DNA from: an uncultured Muribaculaceae bacterium
Lineage (GTDB): Bacteria; Bacteroidota; Bacteroidia; Bacteroidales; Muribaculaceae
NCBI GenBank assembly: GCA_910584495.1
Contig: CAJUAR010000011.1
Coordinates: 1 to 50,842 of the forward strand
Length of the DNA stretch: 50,842 nucleotides
Reading direction: 5' to 3'
The position numbers were made by a program, and so were the translations under genes. The notes under the pieces were generated by a model that saw nothing but the letters and a program-made list of their open reading frames with translations, had not been told where the DNA came from and ran no database searches. Positions 7,496-16,105 of this stretch are shown here, one piece after another. How positions within the stretch are numbered: the first letter of the stretch is position 1; each line of letters opens with the position of its first letter.

Positions 7496-8497
7496 TTAGA
7501 AGATTGTATATGAGAATCGTACGCTCACTGTGGGATAGACTTTGAGGCTTTTGACAATGTCAACATAGTCGCCAACCTTGCCGCGAACATTGTCGAGCTC
7601 GCACAAGTTGATGCCGTCGTGGGTGATGATTTTCGGTGCTCCGCCCCACAGCATCACTCCGCAGTCAACATCAAAGTGCCAGCGGCCTTCTTTGCCGAGC
7701 TGTGAGGTCCAGCCTGTGCCCACATATGGACGGAAACGGTTCACAAAGGCGTGGGCCTTGACCATGCCGTCGCTGCCGGGCTGCATCATATAGGGTGTGC
7801 CGTCCTTGAAATCGCCTATGTGGATGCCCATAACGCCGTTTTCCTCAAACTTTTCGCGCATGGTGTCGATAAAGTCGGGCGAGAAGCTAACTCCGGGTAT
7901 AATAGGGTCGAGGGCCTCGTCGCTGCCGAAGTATTCGTCTACGTGGTTGTAGATGTTAACTGCCAGGAGCGAGGGCATCTCTTCCATGGTGTTGCACGCT
8001 TTGGCAACCTTGCTGCTCCCCCAGTAGAATCCGCCGGTGATGTGCCAGCCGCAATTCTTGATTGGGAAGACGTCGACCAGCACCTTGGCTGCTAGCATGT
8101 CGGGCTGGCCGTCGATGTCAACCTGACGGTCTACTTCTATGCCCGTGAATCGGCGCAGATGGGCGGCAAGGTCATCGAAGTTGTCGTTGTTAACGCCGCC
8201 TTCGGTCGTATAGTTTTCAAGGTCGAAGTGCATGGGTACCTTGATGCCGGGTGTCCAGCTGAGACCGCCGCGTATCCTTACATAGTCGGTGACGTTGGTG
8301 GATATGTCAAGCCCAAGACCGTCGGTGCCGAGGCCGGCTCCAACATCGAGACGGCTGAAAATGCCGTTGTCGTAGATATTTGTCTTCCAGAATTGCCCGA
8401 AGCGCTTGAATACATTGCCGTTTTCTGCAGCTTGTTCCTGGGCCATGAGCGGGAGCATGGCGGCGCATATTATTATAAAGGTGTAAAATCGACGCAT
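7496..8497 (-). CDS. Putative outer-membrane or periplasmic protein, first gene of the cyd operon
   Basis: A 333-residue protein with a clear signal peptide (RRFYTFIIICAAMLPLMA, cut before Gln20). The mature part alternates polar and hydrophobic residues, with strand-like stretches at both ends (LDVGAGLGTDGLGLDIS; VYPTVSVRFSYTIF), and ends in Phe as outer-membrane barrels often do. I do not recognise a named family. As the promoter-proximal gene of the eight-gene cyd operon it is expressed with respiratory functions, though no direct link is visible. Confidence 0.7.
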   Translation of the reverse strand: MRRFYTFIIICAAMLPLMAQEQAAENGNVFKRFGQFWKTNIYDNGIFSRLDVGAGLGTDGLGLDISTNVTDYVRIRGGLSWTPGIKVPMHFDLENYTTEGGVNNDNFDDLAAHLRRFTGIEVDRQVDIDGQPDMLAAKVLVDVFPIKNCGWHITGGFYWGSSKVAKACNTMEEMPSLLAVNIYNHVDEYFGSDEALDPIIPGVSFSPDFIDTMREKFEENGVMGIHIGDFKDGTPYMMQPGSDGMVKAHAFVNRFRPYVGTGWTSQLGKEGRWHFDVDCGVMLWGGAPKIITHDGINLCELDNVRGKVGDYVDIVKSLKVYPTVSVRFSYTIF

Positions 8498-8544
8498 AGT
8501 ATTGTTGCTAAGTGAATGAAATGATGCCGGAGCACTTTAAGCTA

Positions 8545-8576
8545 CAAAATTCTCAATAATTTTTCACATTTCCAAA
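8545..8576 (-). promoter_or_regulatory. Probable promoter of the eight-gene cyd operon
   Basis: Read on the minus strand, TTTG (8576-8573) is followed after 20 bp by GAATTTTG (8552-8545), one base from TAnnTTTG. The start would fall near 8541, giving a leader of about 45 bases before the ATG at 8497. No other consensus box was seen in the gap. Confidence 0.5.
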
Positions 8577-8640
8577 AACCTCCCCAAATTTTAACAAAAA
8601 AAGCCGCCGGACCAATGTTTGAATATGGAATGTAGTATTT

Positions 8641-8780
8641 GCGAGCGCGAAGCCATGGAAGCGAGGTGTCCCCACCTCGCCCGGCAGCAATACATTTATT
8701 AAATGCTCGCCTCTGTGTAGCAGGGCAACCAGCCTGCCGTGCGAGGTGGGGACACCTCGCCTCCATGGCTTCGCGCTGCC
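8641..8780 (-). repeat. Palindromic MITE-like element, copy 1
   Basis: A 44-base arm at 8644-8687 is matched in inverted form by 8734-8777 with few mismatches. Inside each arm is a self-complementary 20-mer: GCGAGGTG, four bases, CACCTCGC (8661-8680 and 8741-8760). The 46-base centre, read on the minus strand, resembles the centre of the element at 13094-13247 (GGCAGGCTG, TGCCCTGCTAC, CAGAGGCG), so the two copies are in opposite orientation. There is no coding content. It lies about 70 bp upstream of the promoter for the large lipoprotein gene. Confidence 0.85.
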
Positions 8781-8849
8781 GTTTTGCTGCCGCCATGAAC
8801 TTTTTTTGGGGGCAGAGTGTTAATATTTCTGTGCTGTTGAAGTTTTTTT

Positions 8850-8881
8850 ATTGCACATTTGGATTTTTTATATTAACTTTG
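8850..8881 (+). promoter_or_regulatory. Promoter of the lipoprotein/OmpA operon
   Basis: ATTG at 8850-8853 is followed after 20 bp by the perfect -7 box TAACTTTG (8874-8881). The start would fall near 8885, leaving a long leader of about 140 bases before the ATG at 9026. The leader is AT-rich just before the gene and has no Shine-Dalgarno sequence. Confidence 0.7.
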
Positions 8882-9025
8882 CCCAAAATTGTAGCGTATG
8901 AAGTGCTTTTCTACACAACGCATATCGAGTCACGCCGCTCTGCGGTAGTCCTTTATTGTGTTTTAATTACATGATAATAAAACAAATAAATATATTAATT
9001 AACTAAAAGTCTAATCAACACAACA

Positions 9026-11785
9026 ATGATGAAAAAGAAATTTGTCATCGGGTTGCTTGTAGCCACTCTCGGTATCGGTGCCGTGTCTTTGCCTTCTTGC
9101 AAGGATAACACCGACGATCTCTCAACCGAAATGAAGGGTGAAAACGCAACTCTGAAAAGCGAACTCGACAAACTTGCCCAGGATTTGGACAAGGCTAAGA
9201 CGGATTGCCAAGGAAATATCGATCAGGTGAAGAATGATCTGCTCGATGCTCTCAAGAAACATGAGGGTGCAAATGCCCAGGACAAAAAAGATCTTGAAAA
9301 GAAGATTTCTGATCTTTCTCAGAAACTGACTGATGAGTATGCTACTAAAGAATCTCTTACCAAACTTCAGGAGCAACTTGATAAACTTGGCAGTGACGGT
9401 AACGGTGTCCTTGAACTGACCAAAGACCAGGTTGAAAATCTTGAGAAACTTGCTGAGGCTTATAAAGATCAAAATTCCAATCTTTCTAAACTTCTCGCTG
9501 ATGCTGTCTCTCTTGGTAAACTTGCTGACAAAGCAGACGAACTGCTTGAATTGCTAGGCAAAACTCCTTGCCAGTGCGACCTCTCCAAAATCAACGAAGC
9601 TATCTGGGGTGTCGAAGGTGACGAAACCAAACCCGGCTTGATCAAAAACGTGCTCGATCTTCAGACCCGTCTCGGTGCTGTCGAAGAATACTTCAAAGAC
9701 GCTGATGGCAATGTCTACACCGTTGAGCAGTTCCGTGCCCTCCTTTCTGCAGGTCAGTGGGTAATCGACAACAAAGAAGCTGCCGACAAAGTGCTCGCAA
9801 ACCTCAAGGATGAAGCCGGTGAAATCAACGAACAGGCCCTCAAGGACCTCATGAACTACCATGGCACCTTCGAGAAACTCAACACCGTTTTTGATTCGAT
9901 GTTCCCCGACGGCCTCGACCCCTATCTGAACGGTCAGGAAGAATGGTACACCTACTCCCAGCTCATCCAGTCCACTCAGGCCAACTATAGCTTGATTTTG
10001 GGTCTGCAGCAGCAGGTTGACGGCATCCTCGAACGTCTCGACAACATGGTTACCAGCCTTGTTCTCCATTCGGCATGGAACCCTTGCTTCGGTGGCTTCA
10101 ACACCCCCTTCGGCATCAGCTCCAACATGCTTATGACATTCTACGGCAAGGCTGACACCGATATCAACTTCCCCGCACAGGCCATGGACGATGCCGGTAT
10201 CAACGGTAACCCCTTCGGCCAGGTTATGGGTGGTGCTAACGAAACTGTAGGCGGATGGATCCACCAGGCCAGCCTCGGTACTCTCTATTTCACCGTCAAC
10301 CCCGTTGCCGTAAACATCAACGTGGACGGCTTCAGCTTCGAGAACTCCCGCATGGAGAAAGCTCCCGTTGCTCTCTCGGTTAAACCCAGCGACAAGCTCC
10401 TCACCATGGGCTTCAGCCGCGCTTACTCCGGCAATGGTTTCTACGAAGTTACCGCTACTCTTCCCGAAAACAACCAGGAAGCCGGCGTTGCTCTGCAGAA
10501 CATCAAAGTTCGTGTAGAAGACGGTTTGCTCCAGGCTGCTAAAGACGCATTCAACAACCGCACTCTCGGTAGCGTTGCCTCTCTTGCCGCCAAGCTCTAC
10601 AACCAGCTCAAGGACGTATGCCCCGCCTACGCTCTCCGCTACGACTGGACAAACGACGGTAACGACTTCCTCGAATCGACCGAAAACGCAGTTCTTTCGC
10701 AGTATGGCGTAGCCGTTACAGCTGCCAAGCCTCTGTCGTTCACCACACTCCGTGGTTCGTCGTTCGAAAGCCCCTTCCCCCATGTCAATCCTATCGAAAT
10801 TTCGAAAGACCTTGTTAACCTCAACATCAAACCTTTCGAAGTAGGTGATGTTACTCTCGATCTGGAGATTGAAGGCATCAGCTGGGACAACACACAGCAG
10901 CTCAACATCAAAGTTAAGATTCCTGCAAAATTCGATGTAGACCCCGCCGATCCCACCAAAGCTGTTCTTCCCGATGACTGGCAGAACATGGACGGCTACT
11001 GGCAGGAAATCACCGTTCCCTCCGACCAAATCGACCAGCTCATCAAAAACATGCAGCAGACTGTTACCGACTGGATTGAAGGCAAGGGCGAACCCGGCGA
11101 TCCCGACTACCAGGAAAGCATCAACAAGCAGATTGAAAATGCCCTCAACGAAGTTCTCTATGGCAAGGGTAATCCCGGCGATGCCGACTACAAAGAAGGT
11201 CTCATCACAAGCATCGAAGGTCAGGTTAACGACATGATCGGCTCTATCCAGGACAAACTCGACAACCTCGTTGACGAAATCAACAGCGAAAAATACCTCG
11301 GCCGTCTCAACAGCCTCATCGAACGCTACAACAGCTGGAACGACCGTCTGAGCCACATCCTCAGCCAGCCCAACCACTACATGCAGGTTGCTATGTTCTA
11401 CAACCTCCCCGACGGTGGTGCAGGCATGGTTTCCAACACCGAAGGCAGCTACACTCCCTTCAAGTGGAACGGCGGTGAAGGTTTCAACCTCTGGGCTACA
11501 ACCTTCAACTTCGAAACAGTTGCTCCTTGCTACAAGAAGTTCGTTGCTGTCACCAAGATTGAAAAAGACGGTGTCGACATCACAAGTCCCGAACTCCTTG
11601 CCAAGGCTAACAGCGCAAGCTCAATGGCCACCGTTCTCGACGGCAACCAGAAAGCTGTTACTGTTACAACCAAGGGCGTAGTAGAAAAAGGCCACGTTTA
11701 TGCCTACGAAATCACCTATCGCGGTGTCGACTTCCACGGCAAAACTTCGACCGCTCGCTACTACTTCACTATCGACGCAAAATAA
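9026..11785 (+). CDS. Large coiled-coil surface lipoprotein
   Basis: A 919-residue secreted lipoprotein. The signal peptide ends in the lipobox LPSC (Cys25); the following KDNTDD is acidic, as in Bacteroidetes surface-export signals. Residues 30-180 are heptad-rich coiled coil (repeats such as LDKLAQDLDKA, KKDLEKKISDLSQKL). The rest looks beta-rich, with another helical stretch around 680-790 that carries two related turns, GKGEPGDPDYQES (about 688) and GKGNPGDADYKEG (about 713). No enzyme motif is seen; it may be a stalk-like adhesin or layer protein. Codon use changes near 9570: CTT and GAT dominate before, CTC and GAC after. The OmpA-family gene follows after 41 bases. Confidence 0.8.
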   Translation: MMKKKFVIGLLVATLGIGAVSLPSCKDNTDDLSTEMKGENATLKSELDKLAQDLDKAKTDCQGNIDQVKNDLLDALKKHEGANAQDKKDLEKKISDLSQKLTDEYATKESLTKLQEQLDKLGSDGNGVLELTKDQVENLEKLAEAYKDQNSNLSKLLADAVSLGKLADKADELLELLGKTPCQCDLSKINEAIWGVEGDETKPGLIKNVLDLQTRLGAVEEYFKDADGNVYTVEQFRALLSAGQWVIDNKEAADKVLANLKDEAGEINEQALKDLMNYHGTFEKLNTVFDSMFPDGLDPYLNGQEEWYTYSQLIQSTQANYSLILGLQQQVDGILERLDNMVTSLVLHSAWNPCFGGFNTPFGISSNMLMTFYGKADTDINFPAQAMDDAGINGNPFGQVMGGANETVGGWIHQASLGTLYFTVNPVAVNINVDGFSFENSRMEKAPVALSVKPSDKLLTMGFSRAYSGNGFYEVTATLPENNQEAGVALQNIKVRVEDGLLQAAKDAFNNRTLGSVASLAAKLYNQLKDVCPAYALRYDWTNDGNDFLESTENAVLSQYGVAVTAAKPLSFTTLRGSSFESPFPHVNPIEISKDLVNLNIKPFEVGDVTLDLEIEGISWDNTQQLNIKVKIPAKFDVDPADPTKAVLPDDWQNMDGYWQEITVPSDQIDQLIKNMQQTVTDWIEGKGEPGDPDYQESINKQIENALNEVLYGKGNPGDADYKEGLITSIEGQVNDMIGSIQDKLDNLVDEINSEKYLGRLNSLIERYNSWNDRLSHILSQPNHYMQVAMFYNLPDGGAGMVSNTEGSYTPFKWNGGEGFNLWATTFNFETVAPCYKKFVAVTKIEKDGVDITSPELLAKANSASSMATVLDGNQKAVTVTTKGVVEKGHVYAYEITYRGVDFHGKTSTARYYFTIDAK

Positions 11786-11826
11786 GCTCGCTCAAGGTTA
11801 ACTATTAACTCTAAAGAACTTTATCG

Positions 11827-12999
11827 ATGAAATTCAATAAATTATTCCTTTCAGCCACTCTCGCTCTGGCATCGACTTGTGCTTTTGCCCAGGCCGCAGG
11901 CGAAGTTGTTGAATACCAGTTCCAACCCCACTGGTACGGCCAGGCTCAGGTGGGACTTCAGGAGACCCTGGGCGAAGCTTCTTTCGGTAAATTGGCATCG
12001 TTCAATGCCCAGCTTGCCGGCGGTTATAACTTCACCCCCGTCTTCGGAGCCCGTCTCGCCCTCAATGGCTGGACAAGCAAAGGCTCGATGCAGGTGTGGA
12101 ACACTCGATGCACATGGAAGTTCAACTACTTCCAGCCCACAGTGGCCATTACTGCCGACCTCGTAAACCTTCTCGGCGGTTTCAACCCCGAACGTAAGTT
12201 CTCTGCCGGTGTTCTTGCCGGTATCGGTTTCAACGTTGCCTGGAACAACGACGAAGCTCAGGATGCTAACCGCACTCTGTCGAACCTCGCTTATGAGGCT
12301 ATCGAACAAGCTGACAAGCGTCCCGATGCCCTCGGTAATCTCTGGGACGGCTCTAAGGTCCGTTTCGTCGGCCAGTTTGGTATCTATGGTGACTACCGCG
12401 TGTCCAACAACGTGAAGGTAGGCATCGAACTCCAGGCCAATGTGCTCCCCGACGGCTACAACAGCAAGAAAGCTGAAAATGCCGACTGGACTTTCAACTT
12501 CCTTGCCGGTGTGAAATACACCTTCGGCAAGAGCAGCTCTTCCAACGTATATCCCGGCTACACCAAGACAACTCGCCCCGCAGCTGTCGAGGCCAAAACC
12601 GAATATGTTGAGAAGATTGTTGAAGTGCCTGTTGAAAAAATCGTTGAGAAGATTGTCTACAAAGAGGCTCCCGCTGTGCTCAAACGCAACGTCTTCTTCA
12701 AGATTTCGACAACCCGCATCACTCAGGACCAGATGTACAACGTAGCAGAGATTGCCACCTTCCTCAAGGACAACCCCAAAGCTACTGTTACCATCACCGG
12801 TTATGCCGACAAGGGTACAGGCTCGATGGCTCTCAACCTCCGTCTCGCCGCCAAACGTGCACAGGCTGTTGTGGATGCCCTCACAGGCAAATTCGGCATC
12901 GCTGCCGACCGCATTGTGGCCAAGAGCATGGGTGAAGAAGAAGCTCAGCCCTTCGACAGCCCCATCCTCAACCGTGTATCGATCTGCGTTGCAGAATAA
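11827..12999 (+). CDS. OmpA-family outer-membrane protein
   Basis: A 390-residue protein with a signal peptide (KLFLSATLALASTCAFA). Residues 25-235 form a beta-barrel-like domain (HWYGQAQVGLQETLG; FLAGVKYTFG). A linker of repeated EKIVE/VEKIV units follows (about 258-282). The C-terminal OmpA peptidoglycan-binding domain (about 285-390) shows ATVTITGYADKGTGS and NLRLAAKRAQAVVDAL. The barrel should anchor in the outer membrane and the C-terminal domain should bind peptidoglycan. Strong bias to C-ending codons suggests high expression. It is co-transcribed with the large lipoprotein and followed by a terminator. Confidence 0.9.
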   Translation: MKFNKLFLSATLALASTCAFAQAAGEVVEYQFQPHWYGQAQVGLQETLGEASFGKLASFNAQLAGGYNFTPVFGARLALNGWTSKGSMQVWNTRCTWKFNYFQPTVAITADLVNLLGGFNPERKFSAGVLAGIGFNVAWNNDEAQDANRTLSNLAYEAIEQADKRPDALGNLWDGSKVRFVGQFGIYGDYRVSNNVKVGIELQANVLPDGYNSKKAENADWTFNFLAGVKYTFGKSSSSNVYPGYTKTTRPAAVEAKTEYVEKIVEVPVEKIVEKIVYKEAPAVLKRNVFFKISTTRITQDQMYNVAEIATFLKDNPKATVTITGYADKGTGSMALNLRLAAKRAQAVVDALTGKFGIAADRIVAKSMGEEEAQPFDSPILNRVSICVAE

Positions 13000-13012
13000 C
13001 GATAACCCATTC

Positions 13013-13055
13013 CAAACAAAGCACCTTCTCTTACGGGGAGGCGCTTTGTTTTTTT
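13013..13055 (+). terminator. Rho-independent terminator after the OmpA-family gene
   Basis: AACAAAGC (13015-13022) pairs with GCTTTGTT (13043-13050), extended by CC/GG, with a loop of about 16 bases. The stem runs into a T tract (13049-13055). It ends the 9026-12999 operon. Confidence 0.85.
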
Positions 13056-13093
13056 GGGGGGGTGTTGGTCGGTGAATGCCGATTGGTGAAAAC

Positions 13094-13247
13094 GCGAGCG
13101 CGAAGCCATGGAGGCGAGGTGTCCCCACCTCGCCCGGCAGGCTGCTTGCCCTGCTACCCAGAGGCGTACATTAAATATTTAATAAACCGCTGCTGTATTG
13201 CTTCCGGGCGAGGTGGGGACACCTCGCCTCCATGGCTTCGCGCTCGC
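13094..13247 (+). repeat. Palindromic MITE-like element, copy 2
   Basis: A perfect 44-bp inverted repeat: 13094-13137 is the exact reverse complement of 13204-13247, with a 66-bp centre. Each arm starts or ends in GCGAGCGCGAAGCC and holds the internal palindrome GCGAGGTG-N4-CACCTCGC. The centre matches the reverse complement of copy 1 (8641-8780). It encodes no protein. It sits between the terminator of the lipoprotein operon and the nuo promoter. No clear target-site duplication was found. Confidence 0.9.
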
Positions 13248-13296
13248 ATTTCTTTGCATTTCAATTGCAGGCAAGCCGAAATCTTGCTGTTTTTTT

Positions 13297-13327
13297 ATCG
13301 GTATTCAAGAAAAAAAGTGTATCTTTG
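13297..13327 (+). promoter_or_regulatory. Promoter of the nuo-atp superoperon
   Basis: TATCTTTG at 13320-13327 is a perfect TAnnTTTG box. The -33 region 19 bp upstream (ATCG, 13297-13300) is poor. The start would be near 13331, giving a leader of about 93 bases to nuoA. The leader contains a minimal ATG-TAG start-stop at 13381-13386. Confidence 0.65.
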
Positions 13328-13423
13328 CAGAAAATTCTCTCCATCGTGTTCCTCCGGGTCAGTGCCCGCAGGCTTTAACCATGTAGACATACAGAAGAAT
13401 ATTATAAAATAAGCAATCATTAT

Positions 13424-13804
13424 ATGATCACAACAGCCATCTTCGGAATAGAGAACAACGGCCTGCTGGGCATCGTGGCGCTGCTCACAGGCGTGGCCCT
13501 GGTCTTTCTGGCGCTATGGATCGCCAAGCTGATTTCGCCACGTTCGTTCAATCCTCAAAAGGGTGAAGCCTATGAATGTGGTATTCCCACACGCGGCGAA
13601 AGCATGTCGCAGTTCCATGTAGGCTACTATCTGTTTGCCATTCTGTTCCTTATGTTCGATGTCGAGACCGTCTTCCTTTTCCCCTGGGCGCTGCGCATGC
13701 GCGAACTCGGTGTCGATGGCTTGATAAGCATTGCCGTATTTTTCGGCATACTTGTGCTGGGCCTTGTTTATGCCTGGCGGAAAGGAGCACTTGAATGGAA
13801 GTAA
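13424..13804 (+). CDS. nuoA: Complex I subunit NuoA
   Basis: A 126-residue membrane subunit with three helices. The conserved loop between helices 1 and 2 reads FNPQKGEAYECGIPTRGES and helix 2 carries the acidic segment FDVETVFLFPWA, both NuoA hallmarks. It belongs to the quinone-site region of complex I. It is the first gene of the 17 kb operon and overlaps nuoB by 10 bases. Confidence 0.96.
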   Translation: MITTAIFGIENNGLLGIVALLTGVALVFLALWIAKLISPRSFNPQKGEAYECGIPTRGESMSQFHVGYYLFAILFLMFDVETVFLFPWALRMRELGVDGLISIAVFFGILVLGLVYAWRKGALEWK

Positions 13805-14403
13805 CTACAAAAAGCATGCCCTACGAGGCATGGAAGGAAAATGAGTACATCGAAAAACTCGTCGATGAACTTCGCCAGTCGGGAACAAATGTAGTTGTCG
13901 GCTCGCTCGATAAGCTAATCAACTGGGGCCGTTCCAACTCCATCTGGCCGCTGACTTTTGCCACCAGCTGCTGCGGCATAGAATTTGTGAGCCTTGGAGC
14001 CGCACGTTTCGACATGGCCCGCTTCGGCTGGGAAGTGGCACGTTCGTCGCCACGCCAGGCCGACTTCATGATGGTGGCCGGCACCATTGTGCACCGCATG
14101 GTGCCCGTGTTCCGCCGCCTCTACGACCAGCTGGCCGAGCCTAAGTATGTAATAGCCTGCGGCAGCTGCGCAATCTCCGGCGGTCCCTTCCGCAAAAGCT
14201 ACCATGTGGCAAAAGGCATCGAGGACATTGTGCCCGTCGATGTGTTTGTGCCCGGTTGTCCCCCGCGTCCCGAGGCCATGATCTACGGCATCATGCAGCT
14301 TTCGCGCAAAATCAAGGTTGAGCGCTTCTTCGGCGGTGTCAACCGTCAAGAGAAACAAAAAGAGTTCCTTGCCGCGCACCCCGTGGAGGGTGTCGAGGAT
14401 TAA
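13795..14403 (+). CDS. nuoB: Complex I subunit NuoB (cluster N2)
   Basis: A 202-residue subunit that binds the terminal [4Fe-4S] cluster N2. The four ligands are visible as the tandem Cys59-Cys60 (TSCCGIEF), Cys125 (CGSCAISGGPF) and Cys155 (PGCPPRPE). It passes electrons to quinone at the interface with NuoD. The start lies inside the nuoA 3' end (10-base overlap), implying coupled translation. A short hydrophilic tail follows the core fold. Confidence 0.97.
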   Translation: MEVTTKSMPYEAWKENEYIEKLVDELRQSGTNVVVGSLDKLINWGRSNSIWPLTFATSCCGIEFVSLGAARFDMARFGWEVARSSPRQADFMMVAGTIVHRMVPVFRRLYDQLAEPKYVIACGSCAISGGPFRKSYHVAKGIEDIVPVDVFVPGCPPRPEAMIYGIMQLSRKIKVERFFGGVNRQEKQKEFLAAHPVEGVED

Positions 14404-14424
14404 ACCATTGACCGACAACAGAAA

Positions 14425-16062
14425 ATGGCTAACACGAACAAAACAATAGAAAAAATCAAAGCCCTCCTGCCGGATGCTGCCGTGAGCGAGGGCGACAGCG
14501 CTCCCGTCGTAACCGTCGCCGCTGCTCAATGGCACGACCTCGCTCTTGCCTTGCGCAACGATATGGGTATGGACTTCCTCACAACAATTGTGGGTATGGA
14601 CTGGACCGAAAGCATGGGGGCTATATATTATGTGATGTCTACCGCTACTAACGAAGTTGTGGGCATCAAAGTCATTGCCGAGGGAACACGCGAGCTTCCC
14701 TACATGCCGTCGGCCGCCGATGTTTGGAACGTGGCTACGCTCTACGAGCGCGAAGTGTACGACTTCTTCGGCATTGTATTCATCGGCAACCCCGATATGC
14801 GCCGTCTCTTCCTCAATATCGACTGGGTGGGCTATCCGCTGCGCAAAGACTACGACGCCGACCCGGCTGTCAACCCCGTGAGCACCGAAAACGAACGACA
14901 GAGCGACTTTACCGATGTCTGGACACTCGATGCCGACGGCAAACCTCAAAAACACGAAGAACGCGTCTTTGCCAAGGACGACTTTGTGGTGAACATCGGC
15001 CCGCAGCACCCCGCCACACACGGCGTGCTCCGTTTCCGCACCGCTGTCGACGGCGAGACCATCAAAAAAATCGATGTCTACATGGGTTATATACACCGTG
15101 GCATCGAAAAACTGTGCGAGAACCTCACCTATCCGCAGACGCTCCACTTTATGGACCGTATGGATTACTTCTCGGCCCACAACTACCACCACGCCCTGTG
15201 CATGCTCTATGAGAAAGCCGCCGGCATCGAAATCAGCCGCCGCGCACAGGTGATACGTGTGATGATGGATGAGTTGTCGCGTATTGCCTCGCACTGCCTC
15301 TTCATAGGCACTTACTGCATGGACCTCGGTGCAACGACCATGCTTTTCTACGCACTGCGTGTGCGCGAACAGATTCTCGACATCATGGAGAAGACCTGCG
15401 GCGCACGTATGACGTTCAACTACGACTGCATAGGCGGCGTGATGCAAGACCTCGCTCCCGACTTCCGGGACGACGTAAAGGCCCTGCTCGAAGTGCTGCC
15501 TAAAAACATCAAGGAATACAACGAAATCTTCACCGGCAACGTAATTGCCCGAAACCGTATGGAGGGTGTTGGCGTTCTCAGTCGCGAAGATGCCATTGCC
15601 TACGGCGTCACCGGCCCCTCGGGCCGTGCTTCGGGCTGGGCGTGCGACATGCGCAAGCTTTTCCCATACAGCATCTACGGCGAGCTCGACTTTGAGGAAG
15701 TGGTGATGACTGAGGGCGATTCCATGGCCCGCTTCAAATGCCGCATGCGCGAAATGGAAGAATCGGCAAAGATTCTTGCCCAGCTTGTGGACAATATCCC
15801 CGACGGCGAATACTGCGTGAAAGTGCCCAAGGTGCTCAAACTGCCCGCAGGAAGCTGGTTCCAGCTCACCGAGGGATGCCGCGGAGCTTTCGGCCTCTAT
15901 CTCGAGAGCGACGGCACCACCAAGCCCTACCGTCTGAAGATTGCCCCGCCCTGTCTGCCCCAGGCCGCAGTGGTGGATCACATCACACGCGGCATGAAAA
16001 TTGCCGACCTCATCACCATCGGCGGTTCGCTTGACTATATCGTGCCCGACATCGACCGTTGA
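14425..16062 (+). CDS. nuoCD: Fused complex I subunit NuoCD
   Basis: A 545-residue fusion of NuoC (about 1-160: TLYEREVYDFFGIVF, GYPLRKDYD) and NuoD (about 180-545: VNIGPQHPATHGVLRF, MGYIHRGIEKLCE, MDYFSAHNYHHALCML, GPSGRASGWACDMRK). The NuoD part forms the quinone pocket; His and Tyr of the GPQHPATHG and YFSAHNYH segments are the expected quinone-contacting region. Fusion of C and D occurs in several phyla including E. coli. It follows nuoB after 21 bases. No nuoE, nuoF or nuoG follows. Confidence 0.96.
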   Translation: MANTNKTIEKIKALLPDAAVSEGDSAPVVTVAAAQWHDLALALRNDMGMDFLTTIVGMDWTESMGAIYYVMSTATNEVVGIKVIAEGTRELPYMPSAADVWNVATLYEREVYDFFGIVFIGNPDMRRLFLNIDWVGYPLRKDYDADPAVNPVSTENERQSDFTDVWTLDADGKPQKHEERVFAKDDFVVNIGPQHPATHGVLRFRTAVDGETIKKIDVYMGYIHRGIEKLCENLTYPQTLHFMDRMDYFSAHNYHHALCMLYEKAAGIEISRRAQVIRVMMDELSRIASHCLFIGTYCMDLGATTMLFYALRVREQILDIMEKTCGARMTFNYDCIGGVMQDLAPDFRDDVKALLEVLPKNIKEYNEIFTGNVIARNRMEGVGVLSREDAIAYGVTGPSGRASGWACDMRKLFPYSIYGELDFEEVVMTEGDSMARFKCRMREMEESAKILAQLVDNIPDGEYCVKVPKVLKLPAGSWFQLTEGCRGAFGLYLESDGTTKPYRLKIAPPCLPQAAVVDHITRGMKIADLITIGGSLDYIVPDIDR

Positions 16063-16105
16063 TTTATTAAGAAAAATAACGCTAAATCAGTAATTTAACA
16101 GCAAT

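Noticed and set aside
9554..11377. A 607-codon open frame on the minus strand inside the lipoprotein gene
   Set aside because: Its existence follows from the strong C-ending codon bias of the plus-strand gene; no start context or domain was seen.
13915..15981. A 688-codon open frame on the minus strand opposite nuoB and nuoCD
   Set aside because: It mirrors two clearly conserved genes, is rich in His, Val and Gly as expected of antisense shadows, and has no family signature.
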